DNA of 64,000 nt from Planctomycetaceae bacterium (GTDB lineage: Bacteria; Planctomycetota; Planctomycetia; Planctomycetales; Planctomycetaceae), in the NCBI GenBank assembly GCA_041398825.1, contig JAWKTX010000002.1, positions 1 to 64,000 on the forward strand, in the 5' to 3' direction. Positions 9,599-16,740 of this stretch are shown here, one piece after another; the stretch's first letter is position 1; every line of letters starts with the position of its first letter. A program made the position numbers and the translations under genes. The notes under the pieces are model-generated. The model was not told the DNA's origin and ran no database searches. It saw only the letters and a list, made by a program, of their open reading frames with translations.

Positions 9599-9852
9599 TC
9601 CGCAGTATCCCTTGTGGGTGGATCTTCGTTTCGTAAATTCCCACGCGAGCGGTGGATGTGAACGCATGATCAGGCATATGGCGTTCATTCGTCACGAATC
9701 AACGGCTTTGGCTGGACACAGTGATTGTGCGTTCGGAGAATGCCGCACTTCCATTCGGTTCTGTAAAGCGCGATCTGTTGGCGACTGTGCCCACAGATTT
9801 GGACAACACCTTTCATTCCAGCGCTTTCGTCCTGTGTTGATGGCAGGAATTG

Positions 9853-10557
9853 ATGCTAAATCGAGACGCGATGCTGAGCTATCTGCGGGACGGTCGTCCT
9901 GTAATCGCTCCGTCAATGCTGAAGTGTGATTTCGGTAACCTCCATCGAGAGATGGAGATGCTGGATGCGGCCGGGGCACCCCTGATGCATCTGGACGTAA
10001 TGGATGCCCATTTCGTCCCGAATCTTTCGTATGGTCCAATGGTCATCGAGAAGATGCGTCCGCTGACGTCGACCCCTTTTGACGCGCACCTGATGGTGAC
10101 TGATCCGGCTCAGTTTCTCGACGAATACATAAAGGCTGGCTGTGAGGCCATTACCTTTCATCTTGAGGCGGTCCCCGATCCAACGGAGTTGCTGCGTGAA
10201 ATTCGCAGTCGCAACGTGGTTGCCGGGCTTGCAATCAATCCTGATACCCCGTTTTCTGCTGCTGAACCCTTTCTGCCCGAATGCGATCTTTTCCTTGTGA
10301 TGAGTGTGCATCCCGGATTTGGCGGCCAGAAATTTATCCCTGACGTTCTTTCCAAAGTGAGTCAGGCTCGTGCCGCAGGTGGCCCGGATCTGATCATTTC
10401 TATTGACGGTGGTGTTGGCAAAAGCACCATCGCGGCTTGTGCCCGAGCTGGAACGGACGTGTTTGTGGCAGGCAGTTCGGTGTTTGATGAACCCGATTAC
10501 TCGGCGGCTGTCGCCGATTTACACCAGATCGCGCTTTCTGCGCGGTCGAGTTGCTAA
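9853..10557 (+). CDS. rpe: Ribulose-phosphate 3-epimerase
   Basis: A 234-residue TIM-barrel enzyme that interconverts ribulose 5-phosphate and xylulose 5-phosphate in the pentose phosphate pathway. Signature sites are all present: IAPSMLKCDFGNL, HLDVMDAHFVPN (H46, D48), DAHLMV (H79), SVHPGFGGQKF and ISIDGGV with the second catalytic Asp. The length is typical. The ATG at 9853 has AGGA at 9845-9848; an in-frame TTG sits just before it. It starts a cluster of four same-strand genes (rpe, phosphatase-like, accD, kinase) with gaps of 13, -4 and 4 bases. The 254 bases before it hold no recognisable element. Confidence 0.95.
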   Translation: MLNRDAMLSYLRDGRPVIAPSMLKCDFGNLHREMEMLDAAGAPLMHLDVMDAHFVPNLSYGPMVIEKMRPLTSTPFDAHLMVTDPAQFLDEYIKAGCEAITFHLEAVPDPTELLREIRSRNVVAGLAINPDTPFSAAEPFLPECDLFLVMSVHPGFGGQKFIPDVLSKVSQARAAGGPDLIISIDGGVGKSTIAACARAGTDVFVAGSSVFDEPDYSAAVADLHQIALSARSSC

Positions 10558-10570
10558 GGAACAGATCCAT

Positions 10571-11230
10571 ATGGCAACTATCGTTTTGATTCGAGCTGGC
10601 TGCACTGATTACGACGATCAGCATCGCCTTCTGGGGACACTGGATCTGCCGCTGAACCAACGCGGCGTGGACCAGATTCGCGAGGCCGTTCAGGTGCTGA
10701 ATGAGCGGGGAATTCGGCTGGAGGCGATTTACACCTCTCCGGAAGATCCGGCATGCGGCACTGCTCATGTTGTGGCAGAGTCGCAGGCTTCCGCAAAGGT
10801 TCGCGAGCTGGATGAACTGCGTAACGTTAATCAGGGCCTTTGGCAGGGATTGCCTGAAGCCGACATTCGCAAGCGTTTCCCCAAATTGTTCAAGAACTGC
10901 AAAGACAGCCCGGTTGCGATTTGTCCGCCGGAGGGAGAAACGCTTTCGGATGCCTGTCAGCGACTAACTCGTGTTTTGACAAAAGCGATTCGTAAGTACG
11001 ATGTATTTGCAATCGTTGCTCCGGAACCGCTGGCGACCGTCATTCGGTGCACGCTGGAACGTCGGCATCCCCGCGTTTCGGCCTGCCTTTGCGGGGAAGA
11101 GCAGAAAGAGTTGCTTCAGATCATTGAAGCCGAATCGTTTGATGCGGAACGTTTTCTGGCGGGTGAATTCGTGGCACCAGCAGAAAATTCCGTCACGGTC
11201 GCTTCCTCAAATCAGGAGAATGCTCGATGA
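10571..11230 (+). CDS. Histidine-phosphatase-fold pseudoenzyme
   Basis: A 219-residue protein with the overall pattern of the phosphoglycerate mutase/histidine phosphatase family: IVLIRAG at the N-terminus, LDLPLNQRG, AIYTSPEDPA, GLWQGL, PPEGETLSDAC and FAIVAPEP. The catalytic residues are gone. RHG has become RAG (residues 8-10), the second Arg (SPxxRA) is Pro (P60), the acid in the LRE region is Asn (ELRNVNQG), and the second His (SHG) is replaced in VAPEP at 149-153. A phosphohistidine mechanism is therefore not expected; it may bind a phosphorylated metabolite or a partner. The start at 10571 follows AAGGA that overlaps the rpe stop, and its stop overlaps the accD start (ATGA). Confidence 0.85.
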   Translation: MATIVLIRAGCTDYDDQHRLLGTLDLPLNQRGVDQIREAVQVLNERGIRLEAIYTSPEDPACGTAHVVAESQASAKVRELDELRNVNQGLWQGLPEADIRKRFPKLFKNCKDSPVAICPPEGETLSDACQRLTRVLTKAIRKYDVFAIVAPEPLATVIRCTLERRHPRVSACLCGEEQKELLQIIEAESFDAERFLAGEFVAPAENSVTVASSNQENAR

Positions 11231-12099
11231 GCACTGTTGAAAACAGCGACGCAACAACATCACCTGCCAGCACGGCAGCAGCAGGAAGTCGTACGATTCC
11301 CAAACGCAGTGTTCCTGATGGTCTGTGGCTTCGATGTGATGCGTGCCATGCCACGCTTTTTCGTAAGCAGGTGGAGCAAAACCTGAATGTGTGTCCGGAT
11401 TGCGGACACCACTTTTACGTTCCAACGGAAGCCAGAATTCGTCAGCTGCTGGACCCCGACAGTTTCGAGGAGTGGTGGTCCGAAATGATGCCCTCCGATC
11501 CGCTGGGCTTCTCCGATCGCAAACCATACCGGGAGCGAATCGTTGACGAACAGAAGAAGACCGGAATGCGGGACGCCTGCACTGTGGGACGCGGGTACAT
11601 GCGGGGACGCCCGCTGGTTTTTGCGATGACAGATTCCGCATTCATCATGGGAAGCATGGGTTCTGTCGTCGGAGAAAAACTCACACGAGCCGTAGAAAAG
11701 GCGACCGAACTTTCGCTGCCATTAGTGATCGTCAGCGGATCCGGCGGCGGTGCTCGCATGCACGAGGGCATCGTTTCTTTGATGCAGATGGCCAAGGTGT
11801 CGGCTGCCTTAGCGCGGTTTCGACAGGCCCGCGGGCTTTTTATTTCCGTGCTGACGAATCCCACGATGGGCGGTGTCGCCGCCAGTTTTGCTTCGTTGGG
11901 AGATGTGACCATTGCGGAGCCCCGGGCATTAATTGGCTTCGCAGGTCCCCGCGTCGTTTATCAGACCTGCAAGATTGAACTGCCGGAAGGATTCCAGACC
12001 AGCGAATTCCTCCTGAAGCATGGATTCGTCGATCGAATCGTGCACCGGTCAGAACTTCGTACGGAACTGGCTCGCATCATCGACTATTGCGCTGGCTAA
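11227..12099 (+). CDS. accD: Acetyl-CoA carboxylase carboxyltransferase beta subunit
   Basis: A 290-residue subunit that, with AccA, transfers CO2 from carboxybiotin to acetyl-CoA to make malonyl-CoA for fatty acids. The N-terminal four-cysteine zinc ribbon is present (C37, C40, C56, C59 in RCDAC and VCPDCGHHF). The crotonase-fold core shows SGSGGGARMHEG, MQMAKVSAAL, PTMGGVAASFASLGDV, IGFAGPRV and LPEGFQTSEFLLKHGFVD. Length is normal, with a Ser/Thr/Ala-rich extension of about 28 residues before the ribbon. A GGAG at 11214-11217 sets the start, which overlaps the previous stop as ATGA. The downstream kinase starts 4 bases after the stop, so both are probably on one transcript. Confidence 0.96.
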   Translation: MSTVENSDATTSPASTAAAGSRTIPKRSVPDGLWLRCDACHATLFRKQVEQNLNVCPDCGHHFYVPTEARIRQLLDPDSFEEWWSEMMPSDPLGFSDRKPYRERIVDEQKKTGMRDACTVGRGYMRGRPLVFAMTDSAFIMGSMGSVVGEKLTRAVEKATELSLPLVIVSGSGGGARMHEGIVSLMQMAKVSAALARFRQARGLFISVLTNPTMGGVAASFASLGDVTIAEPRALIGFAGPRVVYQTCKIELPEGFQTSEFLLKHGFVDRIVHRSELRTELARIIDYCAG

Positions 12100-12103
12100 C
12101 GGC

Positions 12104-13024
12104 ATGTTTGAAAAGCTCTTCGGAAAAAAGAAACCGGCCCACGAAACCACCGACATCAACCGCCGATTTAATCTCATCGGCCGGGTTGGTCAGGGCAGTA
12201 TGTCGAAAGTCTGGAAGGCAGTTGACCTTCAGTCCGGGCGTACGGTTGCTTTGAAGGTACTGGATAAGGAAAAAACGGCCCGTTTCGAGGCCCGTTTTCA
12301 GGGACTCAATAAGCCATCTGAGGGCGAAGTGGCGATGACGCTGAATCATCCACACATCGTCCGGACTCATGAATTCGGATGGACGACTGACGACGAAATG
12401 TTTCTGGTGATGGAATTCGTCGAGGGTGTCGGTCTGAGCCTTCTGGTGGACCTTCAGAATGACGAAATGAAGCGATATCGGCTTCGTTACATGATTCAGA
12501 TCGGTGAAGCGCTGAACTTCTTCCATGCTCAGAACTGGATTCACCGCGACATTTGTCCTCGCAACATCATGGTGTCTGAGGAAAAATGCATCAAGCTGAT
12601 CGACTTTGGGCTGGCGGTCCCGAATACGCCGGATTTTCGGAAACCTGGCAACCGCACGGGAACTGCCAACTACATGGCGCCTGAACTGATTAAGCGGCAG
12701 CCGACAGATCAGCGGATTGATATCTTCGCTTACTCCGTCACATGTTTCGAAATGTATGCGCGACGGTGCCCATGGGACGCTGCATTAACGATTGATGCGG
12801 TCCTGCAGCACATCAACAAGCCACCGGTCGAAATCACCTCGGTGGTTCCAAAGATCGATAAGCAAATTGGTGAAACCATCATGAAGGGATTGCAGGCTCG
12901 TCCCGATGATCGCTGGCAGCACGTCTCGGAAATGGTCGGAATTTTTCGCGAAGCTGAAGCGCGTTTGGTTCGTGCTGCCAGAGAAGCCGCTGCCCGACGT
13001 GCCGCTCGCGACACAAATCGCTGA
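12104..13024 (+). CDS. Soluble Ser/Thr protein kinase with HRDICPRN loop
   Basis: A 306-residue kinase without a transmembrane helix. It shows a glycine loop GRVGQGSMSKVW (about 27-37), K51 in VALKVLD, the catalytic loop HRDICPRNIM (D149, N154), DFGLA (D167) and MAPEL. The lysine normally two residues after the catalytic Asp (HRDxK) is Cys151 here. Asp and Asn are kept, so weak or metal-dependent activity is possible. The C-terminal tail is an Arg/Ala helix (VRAAREAAARRAARDTNR). The frame is open back to 12020 inside accD; the ATG at 12104, 4 bases after the accD stop, gives the natural N-terminus MFEKLFGKKK. Its linkage to accD suggests regulation of lipid synthesis, which is inference. Confidence 0.85.
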   Translation: MFEKLFGKKKPAHETTDINRRFNLIGRVGQGSMSKVWKAVDLQSGRTVALKVLDKEKTARFEARFQGLNKPSEGEVAMTLNHPHIVRTHEFGWTTDDEMFLVMEFVEGVGLSLLVDLQNDEMKRYRLRYMIQIGEALNFFHAQNWIHRDICPRNIMVSEEKCIKLIDFGLAVPNTPDFRKPGNRTGTANYMAPELIKRQPTDQRIDIFAYSVTCFEMYARRCPWDAALTIDAVLQHINKPPVEITSVVPKIDKQIGETIMKGLQARPDDRWQHVSEMVGIFREAEARLVRAAREAAARRAARDTNR

Positions 13025-13333
13025 CGATCCGGTGCGTTGCGTTCTTCCGGGTTTCTTGGCTGGGTTGAAGTCGTTTGCCCCTGAGATGATTTTTGACAAA
13101 CTGGAAACAGTTTTCTTGCCTCAGCGATTTCATGATCTAGGGTTTGGGTAGTCGCCCCTACGGCTGGCCATCCCGTGCAGGCGCTAGACCGTTAATGCCG
13201 CAGCAACTTCGTCTGCACGGCATCTGCGTTTCCCCTGACGCAGTTATTCTGATCAGCGTTTTATCGTTCCCGACAGCGCGGATGGGTCAGATTTCGTGAG
13301 TTTGGTCGGCTTCGTCGACCTCAGGGGTGGGAT
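13025..13333. other. Intergenic region before the Tad genes
   Basis: 309 bases without a gene. It separates the accD-kinase cluster from the TadE genes and should hold the Tad promoter. A TTGACA at 13093-13098 is seen, but the sequence 17 bases downstream (TTGCCT) is not a credible -10 box. No hairpin with a T-run was found. Confidence 0.3.
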
Positions 13334-13816
13334 GTGAGAGCGTCAAAAAGAAATCATCAGCCAGCCAATCGCAGTGGGGCCGTCGTTGTCGAAACATCGG
13401 TTGTACTGCCCGTTTTCTTCATGTTCCTGTTCGCCATCGTTGAGTTCGGTCACTGCTTCATGGTGATCCACGCGATGAACTCTGCCGCGTCGCAGGCTGC
13501 TCGAGCAGGCATTGGTGATTCTGCAACGACCGCACAGGTGATCAGCAGAGCAAAGCAGATTCTCGGTTCGGCTATTAATGCGAATCACGAGAACGTGGTG
13601 GTGAGCGTTAAGGATGCATCTGCTTTTGATGACCCGTCGTTCAATCCGTCCACAATCAACTACAGCAGTCTGCCTGATGTTGAAGTCGCCGATCTTCCGT
13701 CTCGTTCTTTGTTTATTGTTCGGGTTCAGGTGCCGTATTCGGAAATGGGGATCCTTGGTCCGGTCTGGATCACGACAGGAAACCTCTACGGCCAGTCGGT
13801 AATGCGAAAGGAATAG
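13334..13816 (+). CDS. TadE-like pilus assembly protein
   Basis: A 160-residue protein with the TadE signature: a short basic N-terminus, then GAVVVETSVVLPVFFMFLFAIVEFG (about 15-39) with the conserved Glu at 20. This looks like a prepilin-type hydrophobic helix. TadE/TadF are pseudopilins of the tight-adherence (Flp) system, located in the inner membrane and periplasm. The periplasmic part is about 120 residues, beta-rich and Tyr/Ser containing. It starts with GTG at 13334 after a purine-rich AGGGGTGGGA. The next gene follows after 4 bases. No tadA ATPase, tadB/C or rcpA secretin gene is in the window, so this is an isolated TadE/G module, as is common in planctomycetes. Confidence 0.8.
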   Translation: MRASKRNHQPANRSGAVVVETSVVLPVFFMFLFAIVEFGHCFMVIHAMNSAASQAARAGIGDSATTAQVISRAKQILGSAINANHENVVVSVKDASAFDDPSFNPSTINYSSLPDVEVADLPSRSLFIVRVQVPYSEMGILGPVWITTGNLYGQSVMRKE

Positions 13817-13820
13817 CAAG

Positions 13821-14315
13821 GTGCTGAAACGAAGATCCACAAGAATCCACAGCTCGAAGGAACGGGAAGGAGTGGCGGCGGTTGAGGCGGCCATTCTGCT
13901 GCCTGTCTTACTGATGCTGGCTCTTGGCGCAATCGAGATCGGAATTGCAATGCGGGCTGCGACAATCATGCAGTCTGCTGTGAGAGAGGCTGGAAGGCTT
14001 GTTAATACTGACTGGAGTGAGCTGGTTGGTGACCAGGACGACCCCAATACCAAGCTGGAACGTGACCTTCGGAATTATGTGACGGCTTCGGGTTTGCCAG
14101 GTAGCGCCCTGGTGATCTCAATTACACATGCCGGCGCCGACGGAGGACAGACGTTCGATCTTGCCGACCCGGACAATGAACTACAGCATGTAAAGATTTC
14201 ACTCAGCCTGCCCCATGAGAGCATCAGCGTCTTCCCGAATCGTTACCTGCGGGGCTCCAGCATTGGAGCACACCTGGTTATGCGAGCCGGTCTTTCGGGT
14301 GGTCTTTCGAACTAA
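13821..14315 (+). CDS. TadE/TadG-like pseudopilin
   Basis: A 164-residue paralogue of the preceding protein with the same plan: a basic N-terminus, then GVAAVEAAILLPVLLMLALGAIEIG (about 17-41) with the TadE Glu at 22. The periplasmic portion of about 120 residues has no recognised domain. It starts with GTG at 13821 and has AAGGA at 13808-13812 within the end of the previous gene, which supports coupled translation. It is the second gene of a three-gene operon that ends with the TadG/VWA protein. Likely role: minor pilin or envelope-anchored assembly factor. Confidence 0.78.
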   Translation: MLKRRSTRIHSSKEREGVAAVEAAILLPVLLMLALGAIEIGIAMRAATIMQSAVREAGRLVNTDWSELVGDQDDPNTKLERDLRNYVTASGLPGSALVISITHAGADGGQTFDLADPDNELQHVKISLSLPHESISVFPNRYLRGSSIGAHLVMRAGLSGGLSN

Positions 14316-14381
14316 CTCTGCTTTTTTCTCCCCCCTCGCGTTCCTGTAAAACTTTCTTCGGATCCTTGTTGTGAGGCGGCT

Positions 14382-16361
14382 ATGAAGACTTCTGGATATC
14401 GAAAGCTCGTTGAAAAACTGAGGGCGCATCCGCGTCGAGGCGTTTTTCTCGTGCTGGCTATCATTGCAATCATCGGCGTGATGACGTTTGTGGGTTTCGC
14501 AATCGACCTGGGGATGATTACCCTGACGAAGACTCGAATGCAGGCGACGGCAGATGCGGCCGCACTGGGGGCAGTACAGGAAATCGTTCTGGGGGTCCGT
14601 TCAGCGGGGGAGCAGGGCATAACGAACCTTGCCGAAGTCCAGGCTGTGGCAGCTCAGGCAGCAAGAGACATGGCAGCCGAAATCGTTCAGCTGAACGGTC
14701 TTTACATTGATCCTTCGGTAGACGTTCAACTGGGAACGCGATTGCTCGCGGAAGACGGCGAGTCCTTCATCGAAACGTGGGGAACGCCACCGTATAACAT
14801 GGTGAGGGTGACCGTTCGAAAGACAAATTCCGACCTCACGCAGCCAGATGCGAAGCTTCGATTGATGTTTGCTCCATTTGCAGGCGACCGTTCGCAGGCC
14901 ATCAGTGCGGATGCGACAGCTTTCATCGAATCGCGTGATATTGTTGCGGTGCTGGACTATTCCGGCTCGATGGCGTACGACAGCCTGTTAATGAATTCAA
15001 CGGTCAATCGACTCACGAAGGCTTCTGTTGAGTCTGGTCTTGACGAAATCTGGGATGAACTGGTCGCATCGGATGTTCGATACAGCGACGAAAACAGCAC
15101 GAAGAAGTTTCCGTCTGGTGGGTATGGTTTACTGAACTCATACGAGGGCACTTATCTCAGCACGAGTTCAACGTCCACTGTGATTGAAGACCTCGGGATT
15201 TATGATCCCGGTGATAACTACTGGGACTCCTGGAGCTATTCGAGTTCAAGCGGCGGCTACCATTATCGGACTGAAGGCGGCTACCAGTACCGAAAATACA
15301 ACAGTGGCACACTAAAACGTCGCTCTGGCTATGGTGGATCATGGCAGACGATCAGCGATTCCCAATATCCCGGCTACTACGAAAGCACTCCTGAATCCTG
15401 CATCCCGTTCCCGCAGGAGGGAAAAAACTACTACGGAAGCCTGCAGGGTAAACCATCGATTAGTGACAGTGTTGCTGCGTGGAAAGCCTATGCCAACTAC
15501 GTAATGTCTGACAGTGACCTCTACAACCAGGGGTACCGAAAGAAATATGGGTTCCGGACTTTGGCCCACTATTTGGTCGACAGCAGGAAATCCAACAGCC
15601 AGTCAGAGGATCTTTGGCGAGCCCCCATTTATCCGTTTCACGGCATGAAACAGGGGATGACCAACCTTGCCACTTTTCTTGACAGTCTGGGTTTTGGCGA
15701 CCACCTTGGCCTTGTGACCTACGCAACCACAGCCCGCATTGAAACCGGTCTGAACGAAGAGGGTGCCGATGTAACGGTGGATCTGGCTGGAAACTACCTC
15801 ACCGAGAATGTCATGGATATCGACACGATTCAGCGGCACAAACAACCAGGGCATTACAACTCGTCAACCGGCATCGGGTATGGGATTGAAGAAGCCAAGT
15901 CACTGCTCAGCAATCAGGGACGTTATGGGGCTCAGAAGGCTATTCTGCTGATGACAGATGGACAATCGAATCAATATCCAGGTGGCTGGAGTTCCAGTTC
16001 GCTTCCTTCAGGATGGAACTGGAATGAGATTACCGACTTCAATGACGATGGTACGGCTGATCTCGTGATTGACAGCAGCTACAGCAGCGGCGGAAATGGG
16101 GATGGAAACTGGCGTGCTGCGCTGCACACGTTTGTGCGTGCCAAAGAAGCGTACGATGCCGGCTATACCATCCATACAATCTCGATGGGTGACGGGGCAG
16201 ATACGACGCTGATGAACGCGATCGCTCAGATGAGTGGCGGAGAGTACGTTCATATCCCTTCCGGCTCGTCGAATGAAGAACTTGTTTCCCGTCTTCAGGG
16301 AGCGTTCGCAGTCCTCGCTGGGCAGGTGCCCCCAGCTCGATTGGTAATCGAACAGGACTGA
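14382..16361 (+). CDS. TadG-like protein with von Willebrand factor A domain
   Basis: A 659-residue protein. Residues 19-43 form a TM helix in the pattern of the 'putative Flp pilus-assembly TadG-like, N-terminal' domain (RRGVFLVLAIIAIIGVMTFVGFAIDLG), followed by TADAAALGAVQE. A VWA domain begins at about 187 (IVAVLDYSGSM) with the MIDAS DxSxS at 192-196 and resumes later at LGLVTYATTA and ILLMTDGQSN. Between these lies a Tyr/Ser/Gly-rich insertion of roughly 200 residues (about 201-420), including SYSSSSGGYHYRTEGGYQY. MIDAS domains bind metal and protein ligands, so an adhesive or assembly function outside the membrane is likely. GAGG sits 5 bases before the ATG. A strong hairpin follows at 16425. 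Confidence 0.85.
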   Translation: MKTSGYRKLVEKLRAHPRRGVFLVLAIIAIIGVMTFVGFAIDLGMITLTKTRMQATADAAALGAVQEIVLGVRSAGEQGITNLAEVQAVAAQAARDMAAEIVQLNGLYIDPSVDVQLGTRLLAEDGESFIETWGTPPYNMVRVTVRKTNSDLTQPDAKLRLMFAPFAGDRSQAISADATAFIESRDIVAVLDYSGSMAYDSLLMNSTVNRLTKASVESGLDEIWDELVASDVRYSDENSTKKFPSGGYGLLNSYEGTYLSTSSTSTVIEDLGIYDPGDNYWDSWSYSSSSGGYHYRTEGGYQYRKYNSGTLKRRSGYGGSWQTISDSQYPGYYESTPESCIPFPQEGKNYYGSLQGKPSISDSVAAWKAYANYVMSDSDLYNQGYRKKYGFRTLAHYLVDSRKSNSQSEDLWRAPIYPFHGMKQGMTNLATFLDSLGFGDHLGLVTYATTARIETGLNEEGADVTVDLAGNYLTENVMDIDTIQRHKQPGHYNSSTGIGYGIEEAKSLLSNQGRYGAQKAILLMTDGQSNQYPGGWSSSSLPSGWNWNEITDFNDDGTADLVIDSSYSSGGNGDGNWRAALHTFVRAKEAYDAGYTIHTISMGDGADTTLMNAIAQMSGGEYVHIPSGSSNEELVSRLQGAFAVLAGQVPPARLVIEQD

Positions 16362-16424
16362 ACGAATGAATCGTTCGGTTTCGGCTCTTTGATGCCATCT
16401 TCCCGGTTTCCCGGTCAAATCCAG

Positions 16425-16459
16425 ATTCAGGCCAGCCGCCAATCCCGGCTGGCCTGAAT
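16425..16459 (+). terminator. Perfect 14-bp hairpin after the Tad operon
   Basis: ATTCAGGCCAGCCG at 16425-16438 pairs perfectly with CGGCTGGCCTGAAT at 16446-16459 around a 7-base loop. It lies 63 bases after the TadG stop and about 280 bases before nagB. There is no strong T-run immediately after, so it is either a weak intrinsic terminator, an RNA-stabilising stem or a repeat-type palindrome. The remainder of 16362-16740 holds nothing else recognised. Confidence 0.6.
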
Positions 16460-16740
16460 TGCTTTACAGCCGGGTTTTCTGTGGGACTTTTCGTGAGATA
16501 ATGATCCGGATTGTGGCATTCCTCTGGAAAAAAAACGTCCTTTGATGAATTGTCGGGGCGGACCGCTAGACTCTGGAATCATGAGCTTTTTCGGTGCGGC
16601 AAGCCGCCAATCGGGGATGGATTGACCGTCTTCATTGTTCACACGCTGGGGCACCCGGCGCAGGGCAGGGCCCGATTCATCCGTTGAGGCTCAGTTTGCT
16701 CGGTTTTCTCACGTCCACTTACGTCAGAACTGCGAATTCT

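Noticed and set aside
13093..13121. TTGACA as a -35 box upstream of the Tad genes
   Set aside because: The sequence at the expected -10 position is TTGCCT, which is not promoter-like, and planctomycete promoters are poorly defined.
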